Origin: Lipingzhangella_A rawalii
GTDB taxonomy: Bacteria > Actinomycetota > Actinomycetes > Streptosporangiales > Streptosporangiaceae
Direction: 5' to 3'
Assembly (NCBI RefSeq): GCF_031628175.1
Contig: NZ_JAVLVT010000001.1
Span: 1,054,001-1,118,000, forward strand
DNA: 64,000 bases
The notes under the pieces are model-generated. The model was not told the DNA's origin. It saw only the letters and a list, made by a program, of their open reading frames with translations, and did not search any database. Shown here one piece after another: positions 16,204 to 24,039 of this stretch. Numbering within the stretch: position 1 is the first letter of the stretch; every line of letters starts with the position of its first letter. Both the position numbers and the translations under genes were made by a program.

Positions 16204-17498
16204 CAGGGCTGATTCAAAGTCGGTTATCGTCGCAGTTGTTGCTGGTCAGGCGATCCCGATGAGGTCGAGTGGGCGGGTGAAGCACTCGTAGGAGACCCAC
16301 CGGATCGCGTCGGGAACGGTCGGACGCTTGAGCGCGGTGAGTAGGAGCGCGGCCAGGCGACGCAGCGGAGCGAGATTGGCCGGCCCGTGGCCGCTGCGGA
16401 CTGTGCAGGCGTCCTCGGCGAAGGTGGTATCGCGGACATGGTGCAGTGCCTCGATCGCCCAATGGCCGCGCATGAGCGCGCCCAAACGGGCGGGTCCGGC
16501 CTGCTCGCCCCCAAGGCTGGTGACTGCATAAGCCAAGGTCCATGACACCTTTCCGGTGCGCAGGTCGGTGACATGGCGGCGGATGCGCACCGCTTGAGTC
16601 GCGTATGGGAAGCCGAGGCCTTCCACGGTCAGGGCCTTGACGGTGCGGGTCTCGGCCCGGCCGTGTGCGCGGTGGCGATCGGTGTCACCGGTGGGGGCCT
16701 GCGCCCACGGCAACCGCTTGACCCGGTCCAACAGCGAGGGACGGTTGGCCTTGACGGTCAGGATGTTGTCGGCGCCGCGCTGCTCGGTGAGATAGCGGGC
16801 GGTGGCCCTCTGGGTGTGCAGTGCGTCGGCGGTGATCACGGTCCCGGCGATGTCGAGCGGACCCAGCAGTTCCTCCACGGCCGCGATCTCGCTGGTCGTG
16901 CCGGCCACGGGGACCTGGGCGGCGATGCGGCCGCCGGGGTCCAAAGCGGCCAGGACGTGGGCGGCGGCCTCATGGGCGGTGGCCGATCCGCGCAGGGTCT
17001 TGCCGTCGATGGCCAGGGAACCGGTCGATTCGGGGCGGGCCAGGGCGGCCAGGCTCCCCGGTGCCACGGCCACAAGGACGCGGCGGATGGTGGAGGTGCT
17101 GGGCGCAGTGCGCGCGCCCAGTTCGGTATCGGTGATGCGGCAGTGCAGGCGGGCCAGGGTGTGCTGGGGCGCGTTGGCGGCCCACTGGCCGATCGCGCGC
17201 AGCGAGCGGGATCCGCACAGCAGCGCGCACAGGGCGGTGGCTAGTACGCAGCCGATCTCGTGGCGGGTGCCGCGCGCGTCTCGGGGATCGTGCACGGCGG
17301 CGAGGCGTACGGCGAGGTCGCCGATGGCGGGCTGGGGCGTGGCAGAGTGGTGGGGCAACGGAGTTCCTGGGGAGCCGGAGAGTTGTGTCCCCGCGCTTCT
17401 ACAGGAGCTCCGTTGTTGTATGTCGGCCGATCACCGCGATCGTCATGCTTGTGTGACCTGCGCGAAGCCGTCACACCACCGACTTTGAATCAGCCCTG
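16204..17498 (-). mobile_element. ISAs1-family insertion sequence, complete
   Basis: A 1295-bp element bounded by perfect 21-bp terminal inverted repeats that begin CAGGGCTGATTC at 16204 and end GAATCAGCCCTG at 17498, with one intact transposase gene. The expected 8-10-bp target duplication is not seen: AATGCAAACC on the left versus CGCCTCGGCC on the right. One flank was therefore rearranged after insertion, consistent with loss of the 3' end of the interrupted gene. It abuts the promoter region of the diaminopropionate peptide cluster. Confidence 0.88.
16246..17358 (-). CDS. ISAs1-family transposase
   Basis: 370 residues with the DDE transposase arrangement of the family: LAVRLAAVHDPRDARGTRHEIGCVLA, LRAIGQWA, SLAIDGKTLRGS (first Asp), TVITADALHTQRATARYL (second Asp), DNILTVKANRPSL, HWAIEALHHVRDTTFAEDA (catalytic Glu region). 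No frameshift, so it is potentially active. A second, frameshifted member of the family lies at 42-43.3 kb but is clearly a different element. Confidence 0.93.
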   Translation of the reverse strand: MPHHSATPQPAIGDLAVRLAAVHDPRDARGTRHEIGCVLATALCALLCGSRSLRAIGQWAANAPQHTLARLHCRITDTELGARTAPSTSTIRRVLVAVAPGSLAALARPESTGSLAIDGKTLRGSATAHEAAAHVLAALDPGGRIAAQVPVAGTTSEIAAVEELLGPLDIAGTVITADALHTQRATARYLTEQRGADNILTVKANRPSLLDRVKRLPWAQAPTGDTDRHRAHGRAETRTVKALTVEGLGFPYATQAVRIRRHVTDLRTGKVSWTLAYAVTSLGGEQAGPARLGALMRGHWAIEALHHVRDTTFAEDACTVRSGHGPANLAPLRRLAALLLTALKRPTVPDAIRWVSYECFTRPLDLIGIA

Positions 17499-17964
17499 CG
17501 CCTCGGCCGGCACAGTTCTGGCGACGGCTGGAGCGGGCCAAGCCATCGCCTGGGCACGAAATTCACCTCCGCCACAGAACCGGACGACCAGAACCCCGGA
17601 TCCGACTCGTAACACGCGACCCGAAAATCACTTCCGCCTTGCTGACCTGAGAACATACATGACCAAATCCGAATGCTATCCGATATCTGGCCACTACTTA
17701 CCTAACCTTGGATTCATCCGCAGAAACGGTTGACACCTGCCCACAATGGAATAGAGTGGCCCTTGACGCGAACCCATCAGCATCTCCCGAATTCTAAATG
17801 CGAGTAACATTTGAGACTCAGACAAATGAGGGCCACCCAAATGGATAGGAATCGCGGCCAATCTTCCTGAAGCGCCAGCATGAACGAACGACAATCATTA
17901 ATGCATACACCCGAATCACGACCGTGCTCCACATCCTGAGCTACTGAGCGAAAGACCCACGGCT
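17499..17964. other. Intergenic, AT-richer leader before the diaminopropionate cluster
   Basis: 466 bp between the insertion sequence and the first biosynthetic gene. Base composition drops clearly below the surroundings between about 17640 and 18010, as often seen in acquired regulatory regions. Minus-strand frames at 17471-17656 and 17777-18037 show no recognised domain. The cluster promoter must lie here; no convincing -35/-10 pair or regulator site was identified. Confidence 0.5.
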
Positions 17965-18954
17965 GTGCTCCATGCAAAATCGCCGGATATATCAAGCACC
18001 AGTCATTTTCTCGAACTTCCAGATTTCCTAGAAACAAGCAAGGTCGTCCTGAAAATCGAAGGGATGAACCTTGCTGGTTCTATAAAGAATAAAGCAGCGC
18101 TGGCCATGGTCGAGAACGCCGAGCTGCGGGGCACGCTCAAGCCCGGCGGTCACATAATCGAATCATCGTCCGGGAGCCTCGGTGTGGCCCTGGCCATGAT
18201 AGCGGCCGCGAAGAACTACAGATTCACCTGCGTGGTAGACCCAAACATATCTCGGGTTTCCTTGGCAGCCATACGGGCTTTTGGAGCCGAGGTGGTCCAT
18301 GTCGAGCAGCCTGATGCGAACGGAGGGTACCTCCAGGGCCGACTCACGGCGGTTCGGCGCCGAACGGAGGCTAATCCGAGCATCGTGTGGCTGAACCAGT
18401 ACGAAAACCCTGCCAACCCCGAGGCGCACCGAGACGGGACCGCCGTCGAGATTCTCGAGCAGTTTCCCCAGGTCGATTACCTGTTTATCGGGGTGGGGAC
18501 GTCCGGCACCCTCATGGGCTGCGTCGACCATTTTCGCAAACACTCTCCACATACCCGGATCATCGCGGTGGACTCTGTCGGGTCGGTGACGTTCGGGGGA
18601 TCGTCGCAACCGCGTCAGATTCCCGGACTCGGTTCCAGTCAGAAACCCCCACTGTTTCGGCGCGGCTGCGCTGAGCGAGAGATCGAGATCTCGGAGCATG
18701 ATGCGATCCGCTCTTGTCGAACGCTTGCCCGCAGCTACGGATACCTCGCCGGGGGTTCCACTGGGTCGATTGTCGCGGGAATTCTGGAGATGAGATCCGA
18801 GATCGATGCCGGATCACTGGTTATGGCGCTATCCCCGGACACCGGGTATCGCTACCTCGACACCGTCTACGACGACGATTGGGTTCGAACATACTTTGAC
18901 GAGGAGGCGCTTGCCCCTCTAGCCCCGACCACATCGATGGCCTCCGCATCCTGA
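17965..18954 (+). CDS. SbnA/DdaA-type PLP synthase for L-2,3-diaminopropionate
   Basis: 329 residues, cysteine-synthase fold. PLP lysine lies in NLAGSIKNKAAL (Lys ~41); the phosphate/cofactor loops appear as ESSSGSLGVALAM and FIGVGTSGTLMG. SbnA-type enzymes join O-phospho-L-serine and L-glutamate to N-(2-amino-2-carboxyethyl)-glutamate, the first step to L-Dap. The next gene encodes the matching SbnB dehydrogenase, which makes this more likely than cysteine synthesis. The GTG start at 17965 is a best guess; upstream GAAAG is a weak ribosome site. First gene of the nine-gene cluster; composition is less GC-rich at its 5' end. Confidence 0.85.
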   Translation: MLHAKSPDISSTSHFLELPDFLETSKVVLKIEGMNLAGSIKNKAALAMVENAELRGTLKPGGHIIESSSGSLGVALAMIAAAKNYRFTCVVDPNISRVSLAAIRAFGAEVVHVEQPDANGGYLQGRLTAVRRRTEANPSIVWLNQYENPANPEAHRDGTAVEILEQFPQVDYLFIGVGTSGTLMGCVDHFRKHSPHTRIIAVDSVGSVTFGGSSQPRQIPGLGSSQKPPLFRRGCAEREIEISEHDAIRSCRTLARSYGYLAGGSTGSIVAGILEMRSEIDAGSLVMALSPDTGYRYLDTVYDDDWVRTYFDEEALAPLAPTTSMASAS

Positions 18955-18987
18955 CCGCGCCCTACCCCAGCTCAGGCGAGGAAAACG

Positions 18988-19992
18988 ATGGTTTTCTCCG
19001 TAGTCGGCGGTGCAACCGCCCGTAGGATCATCGAGGACGCCCGGCCCGACATCGTCAGTATCGTCCGGGACACCTATCTGGAACACCACTGTGGACGTTC
19101 GGCGAACCCCGGAAGCAGCTTCCTGCGATTTCCGGAAAAGCCAGATGCACGAATTATATCCCTCCCTTCCTTCCTCGCGGAACGCGGCGTAGCGGGAATA
19201 AAATGGGTTAGCAGTTTTCCCGAGAACATCTCAGAAAACCTTCCCCGGGCTTCCGCAGTTCTCGTGCTGAACGACGGCACCACCGGCTATCCGTTCGCTT
19301 GCCTGGAGGCAGCGCACATCAGCGCCGCCCGAACCGCGGCGTCCGCCGCCCTCGCGGCCGAGCAGATCCTGGGCCGCCGATCGGCCGAACGGGTGCTGTT
19401 CGTGGGGGCTGGGGTGCTCGCCAGGACGTTCGCCGACTTCCTGGCCGACCTGAAATGGACGCTCGGTGCTGCGGAGGTGTACGACCTCGAGCCGCGCTAT
19501 TCCCAGGCCCTGTCCCATCACCTCGGCCAACTGGAGATCCCCGCGTGTCCGGTGACTGAGGTGGCGCCGGCCCTTGCCCGCGCCGACCTCGTATTCCTCG
19601 CCACCACTGCCTCCTGCCCCTGGCTGACGGATCCCTCCCTACTGCGGCCCGGACAGTGCGTCCTGAACGTGTCCCTGCGTGATCTGGCACCGGACCTACT
19701 CCTGTCTGCCGGCAACGTTGTTGACGATGTCGAGCACTGTCTGACCGCCAACACCTCACCGCACCTGGCAGAACAGGACGTCGGTCATCGGGACTTCATC
19801 GACGGGACCATCGCAGGGCTCCTCCTCGGCACACTCGCCCCGAGGCTGGATCGCCCGTGGATCGTCTCCCCGTTCGGTCTCGGCGTCCTCGATCTCGCAG
19901 TGGGGCATCACGTCTACCAGATCGCCGTCCGGGACAACCAGGTCACTCCGGTGCCGGACTTTCTCGGCCAGACCGAACGGTGGGAGGGCTGA
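18988..19992 (+). CDS. SbnB/DdaB-type dehydrogenase releasing L-2,3-diaminopropionate
   Basis: 334 residues, ornithine cyclodeaminase/mu-crystallin family. The Rossmann motif VLFVGAGVLARTFADFL is at ~130-147, and YPFACLEAAHISAARTAASAALAAEQIL precedes it as in SbnB. SbnB oxidises the SbnA product with NAD to give L-Dap and 2-oxoglutarate. GAGGAAAACG precedes the ATG. Its TGA overlaps the ATG of the next gene (TGATG), so translation is coupled. Confidence 0.86.
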   Translation: MVFSVVGGATARRIIEDARPDIVSIVRDTYLEHHCGRSANPGSSFLRFPEKPDARIISLPSFLAERGVAGIKWVSSFPENISENLPRASAVLVLNDGTTGYPFACLEAAHISAARTAASAALAAEQILGRRSAERVLFVGAGVLARTFADFLADLKWTLGAAEVYDLEPRYSQALSHHLGQLEIPACPVTEVAPALARADLVFLATTASCPWLTDPSLLRPGQCVLNVSLRDLAPDLLLSAGNVVDDVEHCLTANTSPHLAEQDVGHRDFIDGTIAGLLLGTLAPRLDRPWIVSPFGLGVLDLAVGHHVYQIAVRDNQVTPVPDFLGQTERWEG

Positions 19993-21224
19993 TGTCGGTG
20001 TACGCCTCCATCGAGAACGCACCGCGCACGCTCGAACGTGTCGTGACGGGACACATGCGGCGCTTTCCCTGGTATGCGGATCTGCTGCGCCGCAGCGGGG
20101 GCCAGCCCGGAGAACTAGGCACCCTGCCACTCATCGATCAGCCGATCCTGGAACGCCACTATTACACGGGTCCGGAGCTGCCCGGAGCCTCCATCTTTCA
20201 CACCTCCGGAACCGCGCGTGGGGTCCGCAAACGTATCCAGTACAGCGACTGGGACGATGACGCCTACACCGCGCAGCGGCGCCGACTGTTCGCGGACTTC
20301 CTGCACACCCGGAGGACGCCTGGAACGCGCGTCGTCTGTGACCTGGGCACCGGACACGCCGCGGCCCTGTCCTACAGGGTTTTTGCGGACCTGGGCATGG
20401 ACACCCGTGACGTTGACTTCACCGCACCGCTATCCGAGCATGTGGCCGCCATCAACAGCTGGCAGCCGGACGTGCTCTTCACCATGCCGATGATCCTCGA
20501 CCAGATGCTGCACGCCGGCCCGGCCCTCACCGCACGTCCCCGCACGATCATCGTTGTCGGCGACCTCGCTCCTCCGGCCTGGCGCGCCAATGTTGCGGCA
20601 CGGTTCGGTATCGCCACCGAAGATGTTCTCGACATCGTTGGCAGCATCGAGGTCGGCGCGATCGCCTACCTCGATACCCGCATACATCGTTACGTCTTCC
20701 ACGACCACATCGTCGCCGAGGTCGCGGAACCTGATTCGGATGGAAACGTCAATATGCGGAACTGTCACCCCCATGGAGATGGGGTTCTCGTCCTGACCTC
20801 AATGGCCCGTGAGTACTTTCCCGCTATTCGCTACGTCACCGGTGATCTCGTCGCCGACCTACGAAAAGCCGAGGTGGAGGGGCGTTCCGTAACCAGCTGC
20901 GCGCGGTTCCTGGGCCGAACGACGGGAGACGTCAAGCACGGGGAGCGGATCAGTAGCCACGATTTGAGTCAGGCCGTGGCCAGCGTATTCCCCGGCCACC
21001 CCTTCGAGGTGAGCGAAGGCGGCACGCTGTGTGTGCACGTCGTCGCCGACCACGTTGCCGAGGAGCAACGGCGCGCGCTGAACCAGGCCGTGCGGGAGGC
21101 GGCTCCCGACGTCGCCGCCATGATGGAGGCGGGGATCGTGGGTGAGATCGACGTGGTTGCAACCACGCTGGACGCCCTGCGCTCCGGTCCTGCCAAACGC
21201 CGGTTCAACCTGCCGGGAGCCTGA
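19992..21224 (+). CDS. DdaG-like acyl-adenylate ligase (PaaK-like ANL fold)
   Basis: 410 residues resembling phenylacetate-CoA-ligase/LuxE-type adenylating enzymes. The ATP-binding P-loop is IFHTSGTARGVRKRI (~75-90), with DIVGSIEVGAIAY and IRYVTGDLVADL as later ANL motifs. In the dapdiamide pathway DdaG activates fumarate as fumaroyl-AMP and acylates the beta-amine of L-Dap; the gene position directly after the two Dap genes fits that job here. The substrate acid is inferred from context only. GGGAGG precedes the start. Confidence 0.75.
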   Translation: MSVYASIENAPRTLERVVTGHMRRFPWYADLLRRSGGQPGELGTLPLIDQPILERHYYTGPELPGASIFHTSGTARGVRKRIQYSDWDDDAYTAQRRRLFADFLHTRRTPGTRVVCDLGTGHAAALSYRVFADLGMDTRDVDFTAPLSEHVAAINSWQPDVLFTMPMILDQMLHAGPALTARPRTIIVVGDLAPPAWRANVAARFGIATEDVLDIVGSIEVGAIAYLDTRIHRYVFHDHIVAEVAEPDSDGNVNMRNCHPHGDGVLVLTSMAREYFPAIRYVTGDLVADLRKAEVEGRSVTSCARFLGRTTGDVKHGERISSHDLSQAVASVFPGHPFEVSEGGTLCVHVVADHVAEEQRRALNQAVREAAPDVAAMMEAGIVGEIDVVATTLDALRSGPAKRRFNLPGA

Positions 21225-21225
21225 G

Positions 21226-23067
21226 GTGTGTGGGATCGCGGGACAGTGGCTCGGCGGCCGCACAGCCGAGGGGGAGGGCTTCGTGCGTGCGGCGTGCGCA
21301 GCGATGCAGCACCGCGGACCGGACGAGACTGCGGTACACACCACGGACCGGGTGACACTCGGGGTGACGCGCCTGCGCGTCATCGGGCTGGTCGGCGGGC
21401 AGCAACCCGCCTGGGACACGGGCGGCACGGTGACGTGCGTGGTCAACGGGGAGATCTACAACCATCACGAACTCCGCGCTCTGCTGGCCACACGTGGCCG
21501 GGTGGTCAGGGGAACCAGTGACGTTCATGTAATCCCCGACCTCTACGCCGAATTCGGAGACGCTTTTGTCCACTACCTCCGCGGCATGTTCGCGATCGCG
21601 TTGTACGACACCAGGCGCGCGCGGCTACTGCTCGTGACCGACCGACTCGGGAAGAAACCGCTGTACTACGCGGAAACCCCCGGAGGCGGAACGGCCTTCG
21701 CCTCCGAGCTATCCGCGCTTATGACGTGCCGCGAGGTGTCACGGGACATCGACCCGGTGGCGATCGACCAGTACCTCAGCTATCGGATCGTACCGGCCCC
21801 CCACACAGTCTTTCGTGGCGCCCGCAGGCTTCCACCAGCGAGCCTGATGACTCTCGACCGCGACGGCACCAAAGTCCAGACCTACTGGTGCCAGCCGTTT
21901 GACGGATCGCTACGCGCAACGCCACCCGCGGACATCGTCGAACGGCTGGATACCCTGTTGGCACGGGCGGTCGCCGAGCGACTGGAATCCGAGGTGCCAC
22001 TCGGGGCGATGCTCAGTGGGGGGCTGGACTCCGCGCTGGTCGTGAGCCTGGCCAGTGGTCACCTGGGCCACGGACTCCACACCTTTTCCATCGGATTCTC
22101 GTCCTCGGCATTTGACGAGCGGTCCCAGGCCGAACGAGTCGCCGCACACTTCGGGACCCAGCACCACTCGCGCCTCGTGGATCCCGCGGAGGCGAGCGAC
22201 GTGGCGGACCAGATCCTGATACGGATGGGCCAGCCCTACGCCTTCCCCTCAGCCATCGCTGCCTGGACGATGTACGAGCTGGCAAGTCGGTACGTGACCG
22301 TGGTCCTGACCGGGGACGGCTCCGACGAGATGTTCTGCGGTTACGCGCGGTACCAGCGCCTCCTGGCCTCCGCGCACCAGGACGACCTTGCGCAGCGCTA
22401 CGCGGCGGTCCTCGCGGACGGTGTGCCGGGTGCCACCAAGGATGCCCTGTACCATCCGCGGTTCCGCACACGCCTACCGGACGAGCCGGGGCACCATCTC
22501 ACCGAACGGTTCGCCCGCACCCTGGACTCTGCCTCCGAGCTGGAACGGGCTATGCAGGTCGACGCCACGTTCTGGTTGTCGGACGCCCAGCTGGTGAAGA
22601 TCGACCGGATGGCCATGGCGCACTCGGTGGAACCGCGCAGCCCGATGCTGGATCACCGTCTGGTGGAGTACGCCCGGCGCGTCCCCGCCGAGCTGAACCT
22701 GCACGACGGCGTGGAGAAACGACTCCTCAAGCGCCTCGCCTCCCGCTATCTGCCCGTCGACGTGGTCCAACGCCGCAAGCAGGAGCTCGCCGTTCCGTTG
22801 GAGGAATGGCTGACCGCGTCGCTACGTCCCGTCGTGATCAGGACCCTGCTGTCCGAGGCGTCCCTGGAGCGAGGCTATTTCGCACCAGATGCACTGCGCA
22901 GGCTCGTCACCGAATACCGCCCCGAGCATAGCTACGCCCTGTGGACCCTCTACATGCTCGAGCGCTGGCACCAGCTCAACCTCGACCAGCATCCGGAAAA
23001 CCTCCCCGGGGAGTGCATCGCGTCCGCTCCCCTGACTCAGGCAGCCGAAAGGGGCCAGTGGAGTTGA
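21226..23067 (+). CDS. DdaH-like amidotransferase (asparagine synthetase B family)
   Basis: 613 residues. After the initiator Val, Cys2 of CGIAGQW is the class II glutaminase nucleophile; RGPDETAVH and VVNGEIYNHHELR complete that domain. The synthetase domain has the PP-loop MLSGGLDSALVVSLASG, FSIGFSSSAFDERSQA and LTGDGSDEMFCGYARYQR. Family members adenylate a carboxylate and amidate it with ammonia from glutamine; DdaH converts fumaroyl-Dap to fumaramoyl-Dap, and the context predicts the same. Start GTG 21226 lies one base after the previous stop. True asparagine synthesis is an unlikely alternative given the setting. Confidence 0.83.
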   Translation: MCGIAGQWLGGRTAEGEGFVRAACAAMQHRGPDETAVHTTDRVTLGVTRLRVIGLVGGQQPAWDTGGTVTCVVNGEIYNHHELRALLATRGRVVRGTSDVHVIPDLYAEFGDAFVHYLRGMFAIALYDTRRARLLLVTDRLGKKPLYYAETPGGGTAFASELSALMTCREVSRDIDPVAIDQYLSYRIVPAPHTVFRGARRLPPASLMTLDRDGTKVQTYWCQPFDGSLRATPPADIVERLDTLLARAVAERLESEVPLGAMLSGGLDSALVVSLASGHLGHGLHTFSIGFSSSAFDERSQAERVAAHFGTQHHSRLVDPAEASDVADQILIRMGQPYAFPSAIAAWTMYELASRYVTVVLTGDGSDEMFCGYARYQRLLASAHQDDLAQRYAAVLADGVPGATKDALYHPRFRTRLPDEPGHHLTERFARTLDSASELERAMQVDATFWLSDAQLVKIDRMAMAHSVEPRSPMLDHRLVEYARRVPAELNLHDGVEKRLLKRLASRYLPVDVVQRRKQELAVPLEEWLTASLRPVVIRTLLSEASLERGYFAPDALRRLVTEYRPEHSYALWTLYMLERWHQLNLDQHPENLPGECIASAPLTQAAERGQWS

Positions 23068-24038
23068 CCAACAGATACGACGTCGGACCGGTTTCCGGTC
23101 TTGACCAGCAACCACACCTGAGTATGGTCCGACCGCGAGAGTCGTCGGCAACGATTGTCGGATTCTTTGGTGGCGACATCGAAGGCACGTTAGCGAAGTT
23201 CGGTGCGCTGCTGTTTCGGGATTTCCCGATCCGCACCGACGAGGATTTCGCCGGGCTGGTGACATCACTCGCCCGACGACCGCTTGACTACCGAGAACGA
23301 TCGACCAAACGTACCCGCACGGCCAGCAACGTCTACACCAGCACCGAGTATCCAGCAACCAAGGGCATCGCCGCGCACAGCGAGAACTCGTTCCAGCTTA
23401 CGGTTCCGGGAAAGATCCTGTTCTTCGCCAAACGCCCCTCGGACTCCGGAGGTGAGACGCCGTTGGCGGCGAACACGAGGATCGTCCACCGGCTGGATGC
23501 CGACGTCCTACGTGAGCTCCGCCAACGGGAGATCCGCTACGTGCGCAACTTCGACGGGGGATTCGACCTCTCGTGGCAGGAGGCATTCCAGACCGAAACA
23601 CGTGCGGAGGTTGAATCCTATTGCCGGATCAACGCCATCGACTACGAGTGGACCGATCCGGATCACCTACGCACCTGGCAGACCCGCCCGGCGACGCGAC
23701 ACTATCCCCGAACCGGGCAGGAGGTCTGGTTCAACCAGCTCCACTTGTTCCACTCCTCCAACCTCGACCCCGCCATGCGGACCGCGATGGTGGACAGCCT
23801 GGGCGTGGACGGACTGCCACGCAACGCCGTGTTCGGCGACGGTACAGCGATCAGCGACGAGCTGGTCGACCATGTTCGCAAGGCCATCGCCGCCTCCGAA
23901 GTCGCGTTCCCGTGGAGTGCAGGCGACGTCCTAGTCGCCGACAACCTACTGATCAGCCATGGGCGACGCCCCTACTCGGGCACCCGAGAGGTCAGGGTTG
24001 CCCTGATCGACCCCGTCGACCTTCGAGAGGACGCCTGA
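23058..24038 (+). CDS. DdaC-like Fe(II)/2-oxoglutarate oxygenase (TauD/SyrP type)
   Basis: 326 residues. Facial triad candidates are His and Glu in GIAAHSENSFQL and the distal His in LLISHGRRPYSG, with Arg in TREVRVALID for 2-oxoglutarate. RDFPIRTDEDFAGL and SGGETPLAANTRIVHRLDADV are SyrP/TauD-type. In dapdiamide biosynthesis DdaC epoxidises the fumaramoyl group while the substrate is tethered to DdaD; the A-T protein encoded next supplies such a carrier. GTG 23058 has AAAGGGG upstream and overlaps the preceding gene by 10 bp. Product may thus be an epoxysuccinamoyl peptide. Confidence 0.83.
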   Translation: MELTNRYDVGPVSGLDQQPHLSMVRPRESSATIVGFFGGDIEGTLAKFGALLFRDFPIRTDEDFAGLVTSLARRPLDYRERSTKRTRTASNVYTSTEYPATKGIAAHSENSFQLTVPGKILFFAKRPSDSGGETPLAANTRIVHRLDADVLRELRQREIRYVRNFDGGFDLSWQEAFQTETRAEVESYCRINAIDYEWTDPDHLRTWQTRPATRHYPRTGQEVWFNQLHLFHSSNLDPAMRTAMVDSLGVDGLPRNAVFGDGTAISDELVDHVRKAIAASEVAFPWSAGDVLVADNLLISHGRRPYSGTREVRVALIDPVDLREDA

Positions 24039-24039
24039 C

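Noticed and set aside
16194..17508. Target-site duplication flanking the ISAs1-type element
   Set aside because: The ten bases on each side (AATGCAAACC and CGCCTCGGCC) do not match.
17777..18037. An 86-codon minus-strand frame in the leader of the biosynthetic cluster
   Set aside because: No ribosome site or domain; lies in AT-richer regulatory DNA and overlaps the SbnA-like start.
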